Assembly: GCA_038117265.1 (NCBI GenBank)
Contig: JAYOFO010000054.1
Coordinates: 1-16,186, forward strand
Length of the DNA: 16,186 nucleotides
Reading direction: 5' to 3'
Source of the DNA: JAYPUG01 sp038117265
GTDB taxonomy: Bacteria; Pseudomonadota; Alphaproteobacteria; UBA6615
Shown: piece after piece, positions 13,995 to 16,186 of the stretch
How the letters are laid out: each line of letters starts with the position of its first letter
Numbering within the stretch: the stretch's first letter is position 1
Program-made: the position numbers and the translations under genes
The notes under the pieces: model-generated
What the model was told of the DNA's origin: nothing
The model's database searches: none
What the model saw: only the letters and a program-made list of their open reading frames with translations

Positions 13995-15080
13995 ATGCTG
14001 TTCAAATGCGCGACCCATGCGCCGGCGACCGACCACGGTCACCGGCAGACCGTCACCGACGGCAAGAAGCATTTCGCCGTCGACATCCACTGCCACATCC
14101 ACGTGCCGGCGGCCGACGCGATGGTCAAGGCGGCCGGGCTCGACGCCTCGCTTGCCGACCCGTTCCGCAGCTCGATCGACCTGACGCGCGAGGTCAACGG
14201 CGCCCAGGCCGCGCGGCTGGTGCCCAAGCTGACCGACCCGGCCGAGCGCATCGCCGACATGGATGCGTGTGGCGTCGACGTGCAGGCGATCTCGCCGTCG
14301 CCCTTCCACTACAATTACTGGTTCGATGCCGATTTCGCGCGCGACACGGCGAAGGTCACCAACGACCGGGTCGCCGAGATCTGCGGCCAGCATCCCGACC
14401 GCTTCGTCGGCCTGTGCACCGTGCCGCTGCAGAACGCTGACATGGCCGTGGCCGAGCTCGACCGCTGCGTCAACGATCTCGGCATGCGCGGGGTCGAGAT
14501 CTCGACCAACGTCAACGGCAAGGAGCTGACGCGGGCCGGGCTGGAGAAGTTCTTCGCCCGGGTCGAGGAGCTGGGCGTGGTGATCTTCATGCACCCGCAC
14601 GGCACCACCTTCACCGACCGGTTCCAGGACCACTACTTCGCCAACACGATCGGCCACCCGCTGGAATCGATGCTGGCGGCGGGACACCTGGTGTTCGACG
14701 GCTATCTCGACACCTATCCCGGCCTGAAGATATGCATCGCCCATGGCGGCGGATACATCTCCCACTATTGGGGCCGCTTCGACCATCCGTGGGAGCGTCG
14801 CGACGACGTCCGCCAGAAGATCGACAAGCATCCGCGCGACTACATCGCCAAGCTCTATTTCGACACCGTCACCTTCAGCCACGACCAGCTGAATCACCTG
14901 GTCGATTCCTGGGGCGCCGACCATGTGCTGCTGGGCACCGACTATCCCTACGACATGGCCGAGGAGGATCCCGTCGGGTTCATCGCATCGGCTCCGAAGC
15001 TGACGGACGACCAGAAGGCGCTGGTGACCGGCGGCAACGCCGCGCGGCTGCTGGGAATCGAGGTGCCCGCCGACGCCTGA
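13995..15080 (+). CDS. Amidohydrolase-family metal enzyme (ACMSD-like), paralog 3
   Basis: This 361-residue protein is the third copy and the closest relative of paralog 2. Metal ligands are His32 and His34 (DIHCHIHVP), His200 (IFMHPHG), His250 (IAHGGGY) and Asp316 (TDYPYD). The N-terminus MLFKCATHAPATDHGH repeats the Cys5/His8 pattern of paralog 2. After this comes a conserved linker, TVTDGKKHF, before the first barrel strand, absent from paralog 1. The region around residues 50-70 differs most from paralog 2 and sits where active-site lids often lie, so substrates may differ. It has its own divergent promoter region rather than belonging to the upstream operon. It ends 9 bp from the convergent TRAP permease gene. 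Chemistry is likely decarboxylation or hydrolysis of an organic acid. Confidence 0.9.
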   Translation: MLFKCATHAPATDHGHRQTVTDGKKHFAVDIHCHIHVPAADAMVKAAGLDASLADPFRSSIDLTREVNGAQAARLVPKLTDPAERIADMDACGVDVQAISPSPFHYNYWFDADFARDTAKVTNDRVAEICGQHPDRFVGLCTVPLQNADMAVAELDRCVNDLGMRGVEISTNVNGKELTRAGLEKFFARVEELGVVIFMHPHGTTFTDRFQDHYFANTIGHPLESMLAAGHLVFDGYLDTYPGLKICIAHGGGYISHYWGRFDHPWERRDDVRQKIDKHPRDYIAKLYFDTVTFSHDQLNHLVDSWGADHVLLGTDYPYDMAEEDPVGFIASAPKLTDDQKALVTGGNAARLLGIEVPADA

Positions 15081-15089
15081 GCGGGCGCG

Positions 15090-16186
15090 CTATCGGGTGA
15101 TGATCTCGGGCCCCATCAGGGAGGTCGGCAGGAAGGTCGACAGGATCGGGACGTAGGTCACCAGGATCAGGAAGACGAACATGATCATCACCCACGGCAG
15201 CGCCGCGCGCACGACGTTCATCACCGACATGTGCGCGACGCCCGCGGTGACGAACAGGTTCAGCCCGACCGGCGGCGTGATCATGCCGATCTCCATGTTC
15301 ACCACCATGATGATGCCCAGGTGGATGGGGTCGATGCCCAGCTCGACCGCGATGGGGAAGACCAGCGGCGCGACGATGACGATCAGCCCCGACGGTTCCA
15401 TGAACTGACCGCCGATCAGCAGGATCAAATTCACCATCACCAGGAACATGATCGGCCCGAACCCGGCCGACAGCAGGGCCTCGGTGATGAGCTGCGGGAT
15501 ACGCTCCTCGGTCAGGACATGCTTCAGGATCAGCGCGTTGGCGATGATGAACATCAGCATGATCGTCAGCCGGCCGGCTTCCAGCAGGGTCCGCTTGGTG
15601 TCGGGATGGACCCAGGCGGTCACCAGCGCGGCGAGGACACGTTGCGGCGTCCCGTGCGCACCGGCGGTGCCCTTGAGCGGCCCCATGTCGCGGTAGACGA
15701 AGTTGGCGATCACGAAGGCATAGACGGCGGCGACGGCGGCCGCCTCGGTCGGCGTAAAGATGCCGCCATAGATGCCGCCCAGGATGATCACGATCAGGAA
15801 CAGGCCCCAGCCGGCGTCGCGCGCCGACGCTAACAGCTCGCCCCAGCTCGCCTTGGGCTGCGACGGCAGGCCGCGGAAGCGCGCAACCACGTAGATCGCG
15901 ATCATCAGCATCAGCCCGGCGACGATGCCGGGGATCACGCCGGCGAGGAACATGCGTCCCACCGAGACGTCGACCGCCGCGGCATAGACGACCATGACGA
16001 TCGAGGGCGGGATCAGGATGCCCAGCGTGCCCGCGTTCGAGATCACGCCGGCCGCGAACTCCTTGGAATAGCCGACCTGGCGCATGCCGGCGATGACGAT
16101 CGAGCCGATGGCCACGACGGTCGCGGGCGACGAGCCGGACAGGGCGGCGAACAGCATGCAGGCGAACACGCCGGCGATGGCGAGGC
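15090..16186 (-). CDS. TRAP transporter large permease subunit DctM, C-terminal part
   Basis: This gene runs off the right edge. About 364 C-terminal residues are visible, and roughly 90 N-terminal residues are missing judging by family length (about 430). The visible part begins in the conserved FAALSGSSPATVVAIGSIV segment and continues with GTLGILIPPSIVMVVY, the DctM signature, then many membrane helices and the late ITPPVGLNLFV motif, ending PILSTFLPTSLMGPEIITR. DctM is the inner-membrane channel that imports organic acids using a sodium gradient, together with a small subunit and a periplasmic binding protein. Those partners are probably upstream, beyond the window. A soluble loop near VYRDMGPLKGTAGAHG is longer than in many homologs. 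It is convergent with the third amidohydrolase and may import that cluster's substrate. Confidence 0.93.
   Translation of the reverse strand, partial: LAIAGVFACMLFAALSGSSPATVVAIGSIVIAGMRQVGYSKEFAAGVISNAGTLGILIPPSIVMVVYAAAVDVSVGRMFLAGVIPGIVAGLMLMIAIYVVARFRGLPSQPKASWGELLASARDAGWGLFLIVIILGGIYGGIFTPTEAAAVAAVYAFVIANFVYRDMGPLKGTAGAHGTPQRVLAALVTAWVHPDTKRTLLEAGRLTIMLMFIIANALILKHVLTEERIPQLITEALLSAGFGPIMFLVMVNLILLIGGQFMEPSGLIVIVAPLVFPIAVELGIDPIHLGIIMVVNMEIGMITPPVGLNLFVTAGVAHMSVMNVVRAALPWVMIMFVFLILVTYVPILSTFLPTSLMGPEIITR

Noticed and set aside
11878..14965. Near-identical DNA blocks in the amidohydrolase genes as mobile or recombinational repeats
   Set aside because: The shared blocks (such as those encoding TDYPYDMAE) fall on conserved catalytic segments of paralogous genes and lack flanking repeats or inverted ends, so gene duplication explains them.

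Overview
This window is a high-GC (roughly two-thirds G+C by eye), densely packed bacterial chromosome segment. TRAP transporter parts, a DMT exporter, a CO/xanthine-dehydrogenase-type molybdoenzyme subunit, a luciferase-like monooxygenase, a ring-cleaving-type VOC protein and several ACMSD-family amidohydrolases suggest a heterotrophic proteobacterium, most likely an alphaproteobacterium. That placement is inferred from gene content and style, not proven. No mobile elements, CRISPR arrays, rRNA or tRNA genes were recognised.

Layout. The left edge carries the first 50 codons of selA (selenocysteine synthase) on the minus strand. Divergent from it is a plus-strand pair, an EamA-type exporter and an LLM-class flavin oxidoreductase (287-2234). 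Two tandem cupin genes follow on the minus strand (2250-3379). They face away from a TRAP substrate-binding protein (3578-4723) across a 198-bp divergent regulatory region.

The centrepiece is a compact plus-strand cassette at 4764-6392. It has its own sigma70-like promoter, a thioredoxin with a CVPC centre, an AhpD-like protein whose CxxC is read as CxxU through an in-frame UGA, and a second AhpD/CMD paralog. In that paralog both redox positions are replaced, although it is co-linear with the selenoprotein through residue 87. A strong intrinsic terminator closes the cassette. A 7-bp stem with a GGC loop lies 20 nt after the UGA and looks like a bacterial SECIS element. With selA about 5 kb away, the case for a real selenoprotein is strong. 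The inferred model is a thioredoxin-fed selenenylsulfide AhpD-type oxidoreductase working with a catalytically silent sister subunit.

The right half (6421-16186) looks catabolic. On the minus strand are a glutathione S-transferase, a large molybdopterin-binding oxidoreductase subunit without its FeS and FAD partners, and a two-domain extradiol-dioxygenase-type VOC protein. On the plus strand are three paralogous ACMSD-type amidohydrolases/decarboxylases (10915-12006, 12053-13138, 13995-15080), which share an MLFxC start. A minus-strand DUF4286/EthD-like alpha/beta-barrel protein is nested between the second and third. A TRAP large permease (DctM) runs off the right edge. Together these suggest uptake, ring hydroxylation/opening and decarboxylation of an organic (possibly aromatic) acid, but the substrate cannot be read from the sequence.
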